Shown: positions 54,001 to 62,928, counted from the stretch's first letter. The stretch: DNA of 64,000 bases from Clostridiales bacterium (GCA_012520655.1 JAAYNW010000019.1:1-64000), one strand, 5' to 3'. The notes: generated from the letters alone by a model not told the origin. Made by a program: numbers and translations.

Positions 54001-54134
54001 ACAAAAAGATTAAAAAGGTTTACGAATGTAATCTGATGGAAGAACTGGAAGATAATGCGGTGGAATATACGGACAAAGAGTTCCGTTTCCTTATTAAGCC
54101 TTTTGAAATCAAGACATATAAGATATTATTGTGA
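51036..54134 (+). CDS. GH38 alpha-mannosidase
   Basis: A 1032-residue cytoplasmic alpha-mannosidase. The zinc-site motif GHTHIDVAWWWTVEQTREKV is at about residues 240-260, followed by SSQPQLYEFLKERYPGLYSR and EGGMWVEADTNLTSGESL. The nucleophile is D355 in WLPDVFGYSGALPQ. A large beta-sandwich C-terminal part is complete. ATG 51036 follows TTAGGAGGAAAAAACAAT; an upstream in-frame GTG or ATG lies inside the GH20 gene. It would release alpha-linked mannose from imported oligosaccharides, acting before the beta-mannosidase. Confidence 0.95.
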   Translation: MWFIDERIQVICDELKKLTIVKTAPIENIRYKKGRFFYPSEADSSKTPWEDFSPKTMKWYGPDKHYWFKADYTVPEEWNGKTLRLHVKTQIEEWDDGKNPQFLLFVNKQEIQGLDMNHRTVQMTKDAEAGEVWELDIQAYTGTLHTEFDMIMEMQQMDLRIEKLYFDLIVPLQAFSRMDKDDKIKMDIETVLNDAVNLLDLRAPYSEAFYESVEKADAYLEKALYEDMVGYDEVIATCIGHTHIDVAWWWTVEQTREKVGRSFATVLKLMEEYPNYKFMSSQPQLYEFLKERYPGLYSRIKERVKEGRWEPEGGMWVEADTNLTSGESLVRQFLYGKKFFKEEFGVDCKVLWLPDVFGYSGALPQIMKKSGIEYFMTTKLAWNQIDKIPYDTFFWKGIDGSTVFTHLITTLGVGQSTDKFFTTYNGMLHPDAIMGGWKRYQNKEINNDILVAYGYGDGGGGPTREMLETSMRMEKGIKGIPKVRQEFAGTYFKELFARVKDNRRLPTWEGELYFEYHRGTYTSMARNKRSNRKSEIMMMDLELLSLLASWKGIAYPKEKIDKMWKAILLNQFHDILPGSSIHEVYEVTKKEYAELTAAGNELLEERMEALAGEGKAITVFNTLGFNRNDIVHLPKGCEGVLKDEEGHIYPIQKTEEDSIAYLTNIPSKGFKSFELSAEEVRGNLFERTEGKLDTPYYTVELDSNGLFTSIYDKGNQREVLKEGGKGNLFEMYEDKPIYYDNWDIDIYHTEKSWKAESLTRMEWQENGPVCVILNIERAISNSVIKQKIYFYADSPRIDFETYVDWKEHQHLLKVHFPVDIHTDEAAFDIQFGNLTRKIHTNTSWDMARFESCGQKWMDFSEGHYGISLLNDCKYGHSVKDSTITLTLIKSGIEPNPVTDQEEHFFTYSLYPHAGNLRECDTVKESYNLNVPLLALAAGTPGRQESLLSVDAPNIIIETVKESEDGEGIIVRMYEYENTKTHAAVTLGMDKKIKKVYECNLMEELEDNAVEYTDKEFRFLIKPFEIKTYKILL

Positions 54135-56425
54135 GAGAAGATATGATGTTTCAAAATAAAAAAGAAGTGTATAGGGATACCGAATATCCGGCTGTGGTAA
54201 GGGCAAAGGACTTACTCGACAGGCTGACGCTCAGAGAAAAAGTAGGTCAAATCAACCAGAGACTTTATGGCTTTAACGCCTATTCCCTCAAGGGAGATGA
54301 AATACGAATCTCTGATGATTTCAAAACGGAAGTAGAGAAATGGGGAGGGCTCGGAGTTCTGTACGGACTTTACCGAGCCGATCCTTGGTCGGGAAAAGAT
54401 TATGAAAACGGACTTTTGGGAGAGAAAGCGATAAAGACGTATAATCTTTTACAGGAATATGTAATTGCCCATTCCCGTTTCGGGATTCCGATGCTTTTAT
54501 CCAGCGAATGTCCTCATGGGCATCAGGCTTTGGATGGATATATCTTGCCGGTAAATCTGGCGATGGGAGCAACTTTTCACCCGGCGCTCGTAGAGGAGGC
54601 GTACCGTATCTGCGGCAGGCAGATGAGAGAAATGGGGGTGGATATGGCGCTTATTTCTATGCTGGATGTGCTTAGAGATCCGAGATGGGGAAGAAGTGAG
54701 GAGTGCTTTGGAGAAGACCCTTACCTCGCTTCTGTTATGGCGGCAGCAGTAGTAAAGTCTGTACAGGCAGAGGGTGTGGATGTAGTGTCGAAGCATTTTG
54801 CGGCACAGGGGGAGACTACCGGAGGAGTAAATGCCAGTGCAGCGCGAATCGGCGAACGGGAGCTTCGGGAAATACATCTTCCTGCTGCGAAAGCGACCGT
54901 GCGGGCAGGAGCAGCGGGAATCATGGCGGCTTATAACGAAATTGACGGAATTCCCTGTCATGCCAACGGATGGCTGTTAAAAAAAGTTCTTCGGGAAGAA
55001 ATGGGTTTCTCCGGAATCGTTATGGCGGACGGATTTGCGGTAGACCGATTGAATATGCTTACGGGTGATACGGTGCGTTCCGGCGCCGTAGCTCTGTTAA
55101 ATGGTGTGGATGTTTCCTTATGGGACGACGGATTTTCTAAGCTTGAGGAAGCGGTAAAGCAGGGATTAATAGAGGAGAAGCGACTGGACGAAGCAGTTCT
55201 GAAAGTACTCGAACTGAAGTTCCGGCGGGGACTGTTCGAACATCCTTATCTGGAGAAGGAGAAAAGACTGTTTGATTTTACGGGATATCCTGAGAACAGG
55301 TATCTTGCTGAGGAATCAGCTGTATTATTAAAGAATGAAAACGGGCTCCTGCCTCTAAGCGAAGATAAGATAAGTCAGATTGCGGTAATCGGTCCAAATG
55401 CGCTGGATATTTACAGTCAGCTGGGAGATTACAGTCCGCCTTTAAAAAACGGTGCGGGGTGTAGCATAGCGGATGGAATCGTAAGATATACCGCCGAGAA
55501 AAGTGCCGTTCGTACAGTTGTCTGCAAGGGCTGCGGAGACGAGGATAAGCAGGGACTGCTTATGCAGGCAATAAAAGCAGCTGAGGAAAGCGATGTAACG
55601 TTGCTTGTGCTGGGAGGAACATCCAGTCGTTTCGGAGAAGCGCGGTTCGATAAAAACGGAGCAATCATAACAGACAAAGCGAAGAAGGCAAATATGGACT
55701 GCGGAGAGGGCGTAGATTTATCCACGCTGGTGCTTACGGAAGAACAGATTGCTCTTGCGGATGCTGTATATTCGGCGGCAAGAAAAACGGTCACAGTCGT
55801 AATAGCAGGAAGGCCATACGACATAAGGAACATCCTGGAGAGAACAGATGCTCTCTTGTATGCGTTCTATCCAGGACCGGAGGGGGGAACCGCCATGGCA
55901 AGGTTGTTGTTTGGCGAAGTAGAGCCTTCGGGAAGACTGCCTGTTTCTATCCCGAGGAGTGCGGACAGGCTTCCGGCGTATTATAATTATAGAAGCTCTT
56001 ATGAAGCTATGCATTACTGTGACGGAGAGGACGGACCGCTTTTTCCTTTCGGTTATGGATTAGGGTACGGAATCATGGAATATTCGGGATTTCAGTTGTC
56101 CGAAGATAGAATATGTGCGGAAGAAAATGATATTATTTTGGAATTCAGCATGAAAAATATCGGAAATCGTCCGGAATGGGGAGTACCGATGGTTTTTATA
56201 AGACATCGGAGCGGAAGCGTCATACCGAGAACGGAAGAGCTGGTTGCCTTTGATAAGAGAAGACTTGAACCGGGAGAGAGCTGTCATGTGCGATTTGCTC
56301 TGGGAAAGGAAGCGTTTGCCGTTTGGAATGATAAAATGGAATATGTTACTGAACCGGGAGCGGTTTGCGTGAAAATCCGCGACGGACAAAAGGATTTATG
56401 GAATGCGGATATTGAATTATTATAA
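54131..56425 (+). CDS. GH3 glycosidase (beta-glucosidase/xylosidase/hexosaminidase type)
   Basis: A 764-residue GH3 enzyme with the N-terminal barrel, an alpha/beta sandwich (about residues 390-600) and a C-terminal FnIII-like domain (about 660-764). The probable nucleophile is D300 in GIVMADGFAVDRL, and the KHFAAQGE segment is the substrate-binding motif. The start GTG 54131 overlaps the GH38 stop (GTGA); ATG 54143 is an alternative. It has no signal peptide. In this company it could remove beta-linked GlcNAc, glucose or xylose; the sequence does not decide. Confidence 0.92.
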   Translation: MREDMMFQNKKEVYRDTEYPAVVRAKDLLDRLTLREKVGQINQRLYGFNAYSLKGDEIRISDDFKTEVEKWGGLGVLYGLYRADPWSGKDYENGLLGEKAIKTYNLLQEYVIAHSRFGIPMLLSSECPHGHQALDGYILPVNLAMGATFHPALVEEAYRICGRQMREMGVDMALISMLDVLRDPRWGRSEECFGEDPYLASVMAAAVVKSVQAEGVDVVSKHFAAQGETTGGVNASAARIGERELREIHLPAAKATVRAGAAGIMAAYNEIDGIPCHANGWLLKKVLREEMGFSGIVMADGFAVDRLNMLTGDTVRSGAVALLNGVDVSLWDDGFSKLEEAVKQGLIEEKRLDEAVLKVLELKFRRGLFEHPYLEKEKRLFDFTGYPENRYLAEESAVLLKNENGLLPLSEDKISQIAVIGPNALDIYSQLGDYSPPLKNGAGCSIADGIVRYTAEKSAVRTVVCKGCGDEDKQGLLMQAIKAAEESDVTLLVLGGTSSRFGEARFDKNGAIITDKAKKANMDCGEGVDLSTLVLTEEQIALADAVYSAARKTVTVVIAGRPYDIRNILERTDALLYAFYPGPEGGTAMARLLFGEVEPSGRLPVSIPRSADRLPAYYNYRSSYEAMHYCDGEDGPLFPFGYGLGYGIMEYSGFQLSEDRICAEENDIILEFSMKNIGNRPEWGVPMVFIRHRSGSVIPRTEELVAFDKRRLEPGESCHVRFALGKEAFAVWNDKMEYVTEPGAVCVKIRDGQKDLWNADIELL

Positions 56426-56452
56426 ATATATCCTTGAGATTGGAGATAAGGA

Positions 56453-58882
56453 ATGAAGATACAACATTTAACGACAGGCTGGCAGCTTGTGTGGAACGAT
56501 AAGCTTTTAAATACGGAAGTGCCTTTTTCCATATATTCCGACTTGTTTAAGCACGGAGAGATAGAAGATCCTTTTTATAGAGATAACGAGAAGGAAGCCT
56601 TACCCTTGTCGAAAAATGACTATATATACAGGCTGTATTTCGATGTCGAAGAAAAGTTGTTTGAATGCGAAAAGAAATGGCTCAGATTCGATGGTGTGGA
56701 TACTTTGTCGGAAATATTTCTAAACGGAATCTCTCTTGGAAAGACCTTCAATATGCATAGAGTATGGGAATTTCCCTTGGAGAATATTTTGAAAGAGAAA
56801 GGAAACCTGCTGGAAGTAAGGCTTTATTCGCCCATGTGTTATATGGAGGAACAAATCGCTCTTCACGGAGCGATTCCTTGTAATACGGATACGTTGGACG
56901 GCTTTCCTTTCCTTCGCAAATCCAGTTGTATGTCGGGGTGGGACTGGGCACCCAAGCTTCCTGATATGGGAATTTTCAGACCGGTGTCCTTGTTAGGAGC
57001 AAGAAACGGAAGGCTTACGGACGTACATATACGCCAAAAGCATGAAAATGGTAAAGTTCGGCTTTTATTTCATGTGGATATGGATATATGGAAGAAGGAG
57101 AAAAAAAGCGATTATCGCGTTACCGTTTTTTCTCCCGATGGAGACACTATAGTACTGGAAGATTCGCCGAAAGAAGCGGAGATTCTAAGTCCTTCCCTCT
57201 GGTGGCCCAGAGGCTATGGAAAGCAGGATTTGTATACGGTAAAAGTGGAGGCTGTGATAGACGGCAGAATAGAGGATACATGGGAACGCCGCATCGGACT
57301 TCGTACTATGAAGATGAGGATGGAAGAGGATGAATGGGGAGAAAGCTTTGCTCACGAAGTGAACGGAGTGGCGGTATTTGCCATGGGAGCGGATTATATA
57401 CCGGAAGATTCTCTATTGCCTAGGATTAATGAGGCGAAGACGAGAAAGCTTCTGGAGCAATGCGCCCTGGCAAACCATAATGCGATTCGAGTATGGGGCG
57501 GTGCATATTATCCCGACGATTGGTTCTACGATGCATGTGATGAATTGGGAATACTTGTGTGGCAGGATTTTATGTTTGCTTGTTCCACTTACCTGCTGAC
57601 TGAAGAATTTGAAGAAAATATTACCCATGAAATCATACAAAATGTCCGCAGAATCCGTCACCATGCCTGTCTGGGGCTTTGGTGCGGAAATAACGAGATG
57701 GAAGATATGCTGCTTGGCGGTTACTGCGAGACCCCGAGGCTTCTGGGGGATTATACCCGCATGTACAGCTACATTATTCCTAAGATAGTGAAAAAGGAAG
57801 ATCCGGATGGTTTTTACTGGCCGTCCAGCCCGTCGTCGGGAGGAGATTTTGATAATCCGCAGGATGAGACGCGGGGAGATGCCCATTATTGGCAGGTGTG
57901 GCACGGTTATAAGCCGTTTCCCGACTACAGAAAACACAATTTCCGTTACGCGTCAGAATTCGGGTTTGAATCTTTGCCTTCATTAAAAACAATAGAGTCC
58001 TTCACTTTGCCGGAGGATAGGAATGTATTCTCTTATGTTATGGAGAAGCATCAGAGAAGCGAGAACGGATATGCGAAAATGATGGTTTATATCGCGCAGT
58101 ATTTTAAATATCCGAAGGATTTATCATCTCTCATTTATGCTTCCCAGCTGATGCAGGGACAGGCGATGCGTTACGCGGTGGAACATTGGAGACGGCACAG
58201 AGGGCAGTGTATGGGTGCTATCGTATGGCAGCTGAATGATTGCTGGCCGGTGACCTCGTGGTCTTCCATCGATTATTTTGGACGTTGGAAAGCACTGCAT
58301 TATTTTGAAAAGCGGTTTTTTGCTCCTATTATGCTGTCCTGCTGTGAGGAAGGGCTTCTTACACAGAATCCGAATCCTAATGCGAGACCTTATGAGGTAG
58401 AAAAGAGCATTCATTTAAATGTAACCAACGAAACGAGAGAAGAACGGAAAGTTATCGTGCGTTACAGCTTGCGGGATAATCGTTCCAATATTATTGGGGA
58501 AGAGACGGAAAAAGAAATTACGATTCCCTCGTTGAGCAGTGTATGGCTAGAAAAGGTAGATTTGCCCCATGCACGGTTAAGAGAGGACCATGTTTTTTAT
58601 ACATGTATTCAAGCCGGAGAGATTATTTCGGAAGGAAGCGTGATATTTTCCATGCCGAAATTCTATGAATATGTAGATCCTGAGCTTACGGCTCGTATAG
58701 AGGGAGAGGAAATCATCGTGACAGCGAAAGCCTATGCCGCTTCCGTGGAGCTTCTCAATAAGGAAGAGGACTGGATATTATCCGATAACTATTTCGATAT
58801 GGAGGCAGGAGAAAAAAGAGTAAAGATATTATCCGGCAAGCCTGACGAGGTAAGAGTCCGCAGCATTTACGATATTGGTTGA
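56453..58882 (+). CDS. GH2 beta-mannosidase
   Basis: An 809-residue GH2 enzyme of the beta-mannosidase subgroup. The N-terminal jelly-roll domain has SCMSGWDWAPKLPDMGIFRP. In the barrel, VWGGAYYPDDWFYDACDELG leads to the acid/base E415 in WCGNNEMED, and the nucleophile is E502 in ASEFGFESLPS. It has no signal peptide. It would cut the beta-linked mannose that joins an N-glycan core to GlcNAc, or beta-1,4-mannose from mannan. The ribosome binding site is weak (TTGGAGATAAGGA). Confidence 0.94.
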   Translation: MKIQHLTTGWQLVWNDKLLNTEVPFSIYSDLFKHGEIEDPFYRDNEKEALPLSKNDYIYRLYFDVEEKLFECEKKWLRFDGVDTLSEIFLNGISLGKTFNMHRVWEFPLENILKEKGNLLEVRLYSPMCYMEEQIALHGAIPCNTDTLDGFPFLRKSSCMSGWDWAPKLPDMGIFRPVSLLGARNGRLTDVHIRQKHENGKVRLLFHVDMDIWKKEKKSDYRVTVFSPDGDTIVLEDSPKEAEILSPSLWWPRGYGKQDLYTVKVEAVIDGRIEDTWERRIGLRTMKMRMEEDEWGESFAHEVNGVAVFAMGADYIPEDSLLPRINEAKTRKLLEQCALANHNAIRVWGGAYYPDDWFYDACDELGILVWQDFMFACSTYLLTEEFEENITHEIIQNVRRIRHHACLGLWCGNNEMEDMLLGGYCETPRLLGDYTRMYSYIIPKIVKKEDPDGFYWPSSPSSGGDFDNPQDETRGDAHYWQVWHGYKPFPDYRKHNFRYASEFGFESLPSLKTIESFTLPEDRNVFSYVMEKHQRSENGYAKMMVYIAQYFKYPKDLSSLIYASQLMQGQAMRYAVEHWRRHRGQCMGAIVWQLNDCWPVTSWSSIDYFGRWKALHYFEKRFFAPIMLSCCEEGLLTQNPNPNARPYEVEKSIHLNVTNETREERKVIVRYSLRDNRSNIIGEETEKEITIPSLSSVWLEKVDLPHARLREDHVFYTCIQAGEIISEGSVIFSMPKFYEYVDPELTARIEGEEIIVTAKAYAASVELLNKEEDWILSDNYFDMEAGEKRVKILSGKPDEVRVRSIYDIG

Positions 58883-58944
58883 TAAAGCTGATAAAAATAA
58901 GAAAAGAAAAGGGCAATAAATTACAAAACGGAGGATAGAGTCAT

Positions 58945-59625
58945 ATGAAACGTTCGGAAATTAATTATTGTATCAAATATATGGAAAAACTTATAAAAGA
59001 AAACGGATTTCATTTGCCGCCCTTTTGTCACTGGACGCCTGAAGAGTGGAAAGCAAAAGGGCATGAATATGATGAGATAAGAGATAATATGCTGGGATGG
59101 GATATTACCGATTATGGTCTGGAAGATTGGGAAAAGGTAGGTTTTGCGTTAATAACGCTTCGAAATGGCGGACAGAACAATCCTAAGTACAAAAAGGTGT
59201 ATGCGGAGAAACTTCTGATGCTTAAGGAGGGTCAGCACTCCCCGATGCATTTCCATTGGAATAAATCCGAAGATATTATTAACAGAGGCGGCGGAACGCT
59301 AATCATTCATGTTTATAACAGCGATGATAAGGAAGAATTGGCGGATACCGATGTATGTGTAAATTCCGACGGGCGTTCCTACTATGTTCCTGCGGGAACC
59401 GGTGTAGAGCTGAAGCCCGGGGAAAGCATCACGCTCTGGCCATACCAATACCACGACTTCGACGTGAAACCGGGGACGGGAGATGTGTTGATAGGGGAAG
59501 TATCCATGTGCAACGATGACAATACGGATAATAGGTTCAATCCTCCAGTAGGACGTTTTCCGGCTATCGAAGAAGATGAGTCTCCCTACAGGCTTCTGTG
59601 CAATGAATATCCTGAAGCGAAATAA
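58945..59625 (+). CDS. D-lyxose/D-mannose isomerase (cupin, YdaE-type)
   Basis: A 226-residue cupin protein of the D-lyxose isomerase family, which interconverts D-lyxose with D-xylulose and, in characterised members, D-mannose with D-fructose. Metal-binding residues are visible in HSPMHFHWNKSEDIINRGGG (His, His, Glu) and in LWPYQYHDFDV (His). It is the last gene after the mannosidases, so conversion of freed mannose to fructose is the likely role. The ribosome binding site is AAAACGGAGGATAGAG. Confidence 0.9.
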   Translation: MKRSEINYCIKYMEKLIKENGFHLPPFCHWTPEEWKAKGHEYDEIRDNMLGWDITDYGLEDWEKVGFALITLRNGGQNNPKYKKVYAEKLLMLKEGQHSPMHFHWNKSEDIINRGGGTLIIHVYNSDDKEELADTDVCVNSDGRSYYVPAGTGVELKPGESITLWPYQYHDFDVKPGTGDVLIGEVSMCNDDNTDNRFNPPVGRFPAIEEDESPYRLLCNEYPEAK

Positions 59626-59641
59626 ATAAAATATTGATAAC

Positions 59642-59699
59642 TGCAAAAAAAGCATTACTTGTTATTTCATTATCGAATGACAGTAATGCTTTTTTTGCA
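59642..59699 (+). terminator. Strong terminator of the glycan locus
   Basis: An 18-bp perfect stem (TGCAAAAAAAGCATTACT and its complement, 59642-59659 and 59682-59699) with an inner TCATT/AATGA hairpin. The right arm has seven consecutive T. It ends the operon after the isomerase gene and looks able to work in both directions. Confidence 0.88.
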
Positions 59700-59765
59700 A
59701 AGCGATTTAATATGACAAAAAGCCTGTACCCTTTGGAATTAATTTGTTGAATTTTGAATATTTTG

Positions 59766-59794
59766 TTGATACATTTGTCCTCTTATGATATTCT
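59766..59794 (+). promoter_or_regulatory. Promoter of the phosphate transporter pair
   Basis: TTGATA (59766-59771), a 17-base spacer ending in TGA (extended -10) and TATTCT (59789-59794) form a good sigma-A promoter. The rest of the 59700-59897 gap is AT-rich with no gene. Confidence 0.7.
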
Positions 59795-59897
59795 AATAAG
59801 CGTGGTACTTTGAATTTATAGGCGATTTTATATTGAATATTGTATGCTTGTTTAGGGGAATTATAACAATATATACAACATGATAAGGAGAAGTAAT

Positions 59898-60944
59898 ATG
59901 AACATTGTAGATTTCGCTTCGCAGGTCTTGCAGAACCCCATCCTTTTAATCACCGTCCTTTTGACTTGCGGTGTTGTCTTTGTAAACGGATGGACAGATG
60001 CTCCGAACGCAATTGCGACATGTATTGCGACGCGCGCTATACCGCCCAGAGCGGCGATTATGATGTCTGCGGTATTTAATTTCCTTGGGGTATTTGTTAT
60101 GACCCTTATTAATTCTACAGTAGCCATGACAATTAAGAATATGGTTAATTTTGATGGGGATACTGATGAGGCAATCCTTGCATTATGTGCGGCACTTTTT
60201 GCTATTATCATATGGGCTGTAGCCGCATGGTATTTTGGAATACCGACAAGCGAAAGTCATGCCTTAATAGCCGGTTTGTCCGGGGCAGCAATCGCGTTGC
60301 ACGGAGGAATAAGCGGTATAAACGGTTCGGAATGGATGAAGGTAATATACGGTCTTGTACTTTCTACTGTTTTAGGATTCTCCAGCGGCTTCGCATGTAC
60401 GAAGCTGACCGAATCACTGTTCCGAAAAGCTGACAGAAGAAAGACAACGGGATTTTTTCAGGGAGCGCAGGTGTTCGGAGGAGCTGCCATGTCATTCATG
60501 CACGGTGCTCAAGACGGACAGAAATTTATGGGTGTTCTTATGTTAGGTGTGTTTCTGGCGAACGGAAGTGAGACGACGGGAAATGTGCAGCTGCCTATTT
60601 GGATGATGATTCTTTGTTCCTCGCTGATGGCTCTCGGCACATCTCTCGGCGGATATAAAATAATAAAGTCAGTCGGTATGGATATGGTAAAATTAAATAC
60701 GTATCAGGGCTTTTCGGCTGACCTGGGAGCAGCACTGTCTTTGCTGGTAGCATCGCTTACAGGTATTCCGGTCAGCACGACTCATACTAAAACCACTTCC
60801 ATTATGGGGGTAGGTGCAACTCAAAGGTTGTCGGCAATTAATCTGGGAGTTGTAAAGGAGATGATATTTACATGGATACTAACGTTCCCGGGATGCGGTC
60901 TTATCGCATACGTGGCAGTGAAATTTTTTAATTTGTTTGGTTGA
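59898..60944 (+). CDS. pit: PiT-family inorganic phosphate permease
   Basis: A permease of about 348 residues with around ten membrane helices. The two PiT signatures are present in modified form: VNGWTDAPNAIATCI (residues about 29-43) and SFMHGAQDGQKFMG. PTSESHALIAGLSGA and GIPVSTTHTKTTSIMG are the repeat motifs. ATG 59898 follows AAGGAGAAGTAAT. It moves phosphate with a cation and is linked to the PhoU-like gene that follows, the common low-affinity phosphate uptake pair. Confidence 0.93.
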   Translation: MNIVDFASQVLQNPILLITVLLTCGVVFVNGWTDAPNAIATCIATRAIPPRAAIMMSAVFNFLGVFVMTLINSTVAMTIKNMVNFDGDTDEAILALCAALFAIIIWAVAAWYFGIPTSESHALIAGLSGAAIALHGGISGINGSEWMKVIYGLVLSTVLGFSSGFACTKLTESLFRKADRRKTTGFFQGAQVFGGAAMSFMHGAQDGQKFMGVLMLGVFLANGSETTGNVQLPIWMMILCSSLMALGTSLGGYKIIKSVGMDMVKLNTYQGFSADLGAALSLLVASLTGIPVSTTHTKTTSIMGVGATQRLSAINLGVVKEMIFTWILTFPGCGLIAYVAVKFFNLFG

Positions 60945-60964
60945 TTACAAAAGGAGGATTTAAA

Positions 60965-61588
60965 GTGGCAAAGACAAAAGACAGTTTCTATTTTCAAAAT
61001 TTTTTGGAGAGTATCCGCATTTCTAAAATGGCAGCCGGTAAACTGCAGGATATAATAAAAAATTACAATCACAGTGTAATTGAGGATGATGTCGCTGCAA
61101 TGCATGAGATTGAACATATGGGCGACTCAAAAAAGCATGAAATGACGAGAGAGATCGTGAAGGCTTTTATTACTCCGATTGATCGTGATGATATTGTAAA
61201 AATCAGCAATTGTATTGATAATGTGACGGATGCTATTGAAGATATCATTATCGGTTTGTACACATGGAATATCGTAAGCTTGAGAGAAGACGTTGTCGAG
61301 TTTGCGGAACTTATCTCCAGCTGCTGCGATGCGGCGGAAGGGCTTCTGGGAGAGATTCATGATTACAAAAAATCGAAAAAAATTATGGATCATATTATTG
61401 ATCTTAACAGGCTGGAAGAAAAAGGAGATGAACTGTATATCCAATATATAAGAAAGCTTTCGATTGAAAATGCCGATCCGTATACGGTGATGGCGTGGCG
61501 GGAGATTTACCGCTCCTTTGAAACGGTATGTGATTGCTGTGAAGATTTGGCTGATGCGGTAGAAGCGGTTATTATTGCCAATACTTAA
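60965..61588 (+). CDS. PhoU-like DUF47 protein, partner of the PiT permease
   Basis: A 207-residue all-helical cytoplasmic protein of the DUF47/TIGR00153 group. It has EHMGDSKKHEMTREIVKAFI with TPIDRDDIVKISNCIDNVTD, which includes the metal-binding E/DxxxD-type pattern. GTG 60965 follows AAAGGAGGATTTAAA. Such proteins are encoded beside PiT permeases and are thought to gate or support them. Confidence 0.93.
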   Translation: MAKTKDSFYFQNFLESIRISKMAAGKLQDIIKNYNHSVIEDDVAAMHEIEHMGDSKKHEMTREIVKAFITPIDRDDIVKISNCIDNVTDAIEDIIIGLYTWNIVSLREDVVEFAELISSCCDAAEGLLGEIHDYKKSKKIMDHIIDLNRLEEKGDELYIQYIRKLSIENADPYTVMAWREIYRSFETVCDCCEDLADAVEAVIIANT

Positions 61589-61605
61589 ATAAAAACAAGC
61601 TTCCA

Positions 61606-61635
61606 TTGACTGTAATATATAAAACATGATAAAAT
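61606..61635 (+). promoter_or_regulatory. Promoter of the BMP-family lipoprotein gene
   Basis: TTGACT (61606-61611), an 18-base spacer ending in TGA and TAAAAT (61630-61635) form a good extended sigma-A promoter, about 58 bases before the start codon. Confidence 0.7.
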
Positions 61636-61692
61636 AATTATATTGAAATTATATAAAAAATATATTTCAAAATAAGGAGGAAAACTTTAATT

Positions 61693-62853
61693 ATGAAAAA
61701 GAAAGTATTATCGATGCTTCTTGCAGGAGTGATGGTTCTCTCATTGGCTGCATGCGGAAGCACAGGAACAGAACCTGCAGCGGAAGCTGAGACAGCAGAG
61801 TCCGAAGCGGAGACTGCTGAAGTGACAGAGGAAACTACTGAAACAGCATCAGAAGAATCAGCGAGCGGATATGAACTCGCATTAGTAACAGACCTTGGAA
61901 CAATTGATGACAAGTCTTTTAACCAGGGTGCATGGGAAGGAGTTACCCAGTATGCGGAAGAAGCCGGTGTTACATATAAGTATTACCAGCCTCAGGAAGC
62001 AACAACGGACTCTTATGTAGAAACTATCGGCCTTGCAATTGAAGGCGGAGCTAAGCTTGTTGTTTGTCCCGGATATTTATTTGAAACACCTGTTTATATA
62101 GTACAGGAACAGTATCCGGAAGTAACTTTTATCTTGTTGGACGGTGAACCTCATAACGAAGACTATTCCGATTATAAGACAGCTAGCAATACGATGGCGA
62201 TTTTATTCCAGGAAGATCAGCCGGGTTACCTTGCAGGTTATGCAGCTGTTAAAGATGGTATGACAAAGCTCGGTTTCATGGGTGGTATGGCAGTTCCCGC
62301 AGTAGTTCGTTATGGCTATGGTTTTGTTCAGGGAGCAGATGCGGCAGCTACTGAAATGGGTGTCAATGTAGATATTATGTACCACTATACAGGTGCATTT
62401 GCAGCTACTCCGGAAGCACAGGCTATGGCAGCTTCTTGGTATCAGAACGGAACAGAGGTTATCTTTGGTTGCGGCGGTGCGGTAGGTAACTCCGTAATGG
62501 CAGCAGCAGAAGAAGCGAAAGCGAAGGTAATCGGTGTTGACGTAGACCAGTCTTACGAATCCGACACGGTAATTACTTCTGCAATGAAGAAGCTTTCCGT
62601 TTCCGTATATGACGGAATCAAAGCTTTCTATGACGGAAGCTTCCCGGGCGGTTCCACAACAATCTTCTCCGCAGAGAACGATGGTATTGGACTTCCTATG
62701 GACACTTCCAAATTTACCAATTTCACACAGGCCGACTATGATGCAATTGTTGCAGGTCTTGTAGACGGTTCCATCAAGATTAATAACGATGTAGCTGATA
62801 CGACGACAGCAGACCTTACTTTATCTTCGGCAAAGGTTACCTTTGTTGAATAA
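61693..62853 (+). CDS. BMP-family (nucleoside-type) ABC transporter binding lipoprotein
   Basis: A 386-residue lipoprotein. The signal peptide ends in VLSLAACGS (lipidated Cys about residue 21), followed by a Glu/Thr/Ala-rich linker. The BMP fold is marked by LVTDLGTIDDKSFNQGAWEG and GGAKLVVCPGYLFETPVYIV. BMP proteins such as PnrA and BmpA often bind purine nucleosides. The ATPase gene that follows supports an ABC importer (BMP/YufN-like). The ribosome binding site is AATAAGGAGGAAAAC. Confidence 0.92.
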   Translation: MKKKVLSMLLAGVMVLSLAACGSTGTEPAAEAETAESEAETAEVTEETTETASEESASGYELALVTDLGTIDDKSFNQGAWEGVTQYAEEAGVTYKYYQPQEATTDSYVETIGLAIEGGAKLVVCPGYLFETPVYIVQEQYPEVTFILLDGEPHNEDYSDYKTASNTMAILFQEDQPGYLAGYAAVKDGMTKLGFMGGMAVPAVVRYGYGFVQGADAAATEMGVNVDIMYHYTGAFAATPEAQAMAASWYQNGTEVIFGCGGAVGNSVMAAAEEAKAKVIGVDVDQSYESDTVITSAMKKLSVSVYDGIKAFYDGSFPGGSTTIFSAENDGIGLPMDTSKFTNFTQADYDAIVAGLVDGSIKINNDVADTTTADLTLSSAKVTFVE

Positions 62854-62895
62854 ACTTAAGTGTTAGGATATTTAAAGGAAATTTAAGTTATAGTC

Positions 62896-62928
62896 AAAAA
62901 GGGTGCTTATCCGATAAGCACCCTTTTT
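62896..62928 (+). terminator. Terminator between the binding lipoprotein and the ATPase gene
   Basis: A 14-bp stem (AAAAAGGGTGCTTA with its complement) has a 5-base loop and ends in TTTTT. It sits between the binding-protein gene and the ATPase of the same transporter, so partial read-through would make the binding protein in excess. Confidence 0.85.

Noticed and set aside
59743-59769. TTTGTTGA repeats before the PiT gene as a PhoP box
   Set aside because: The two copies are 19 bases apart, which does not fit the 11-base spacing of PhoP repeats, and the sequence does not match TTAACA-type boxes.
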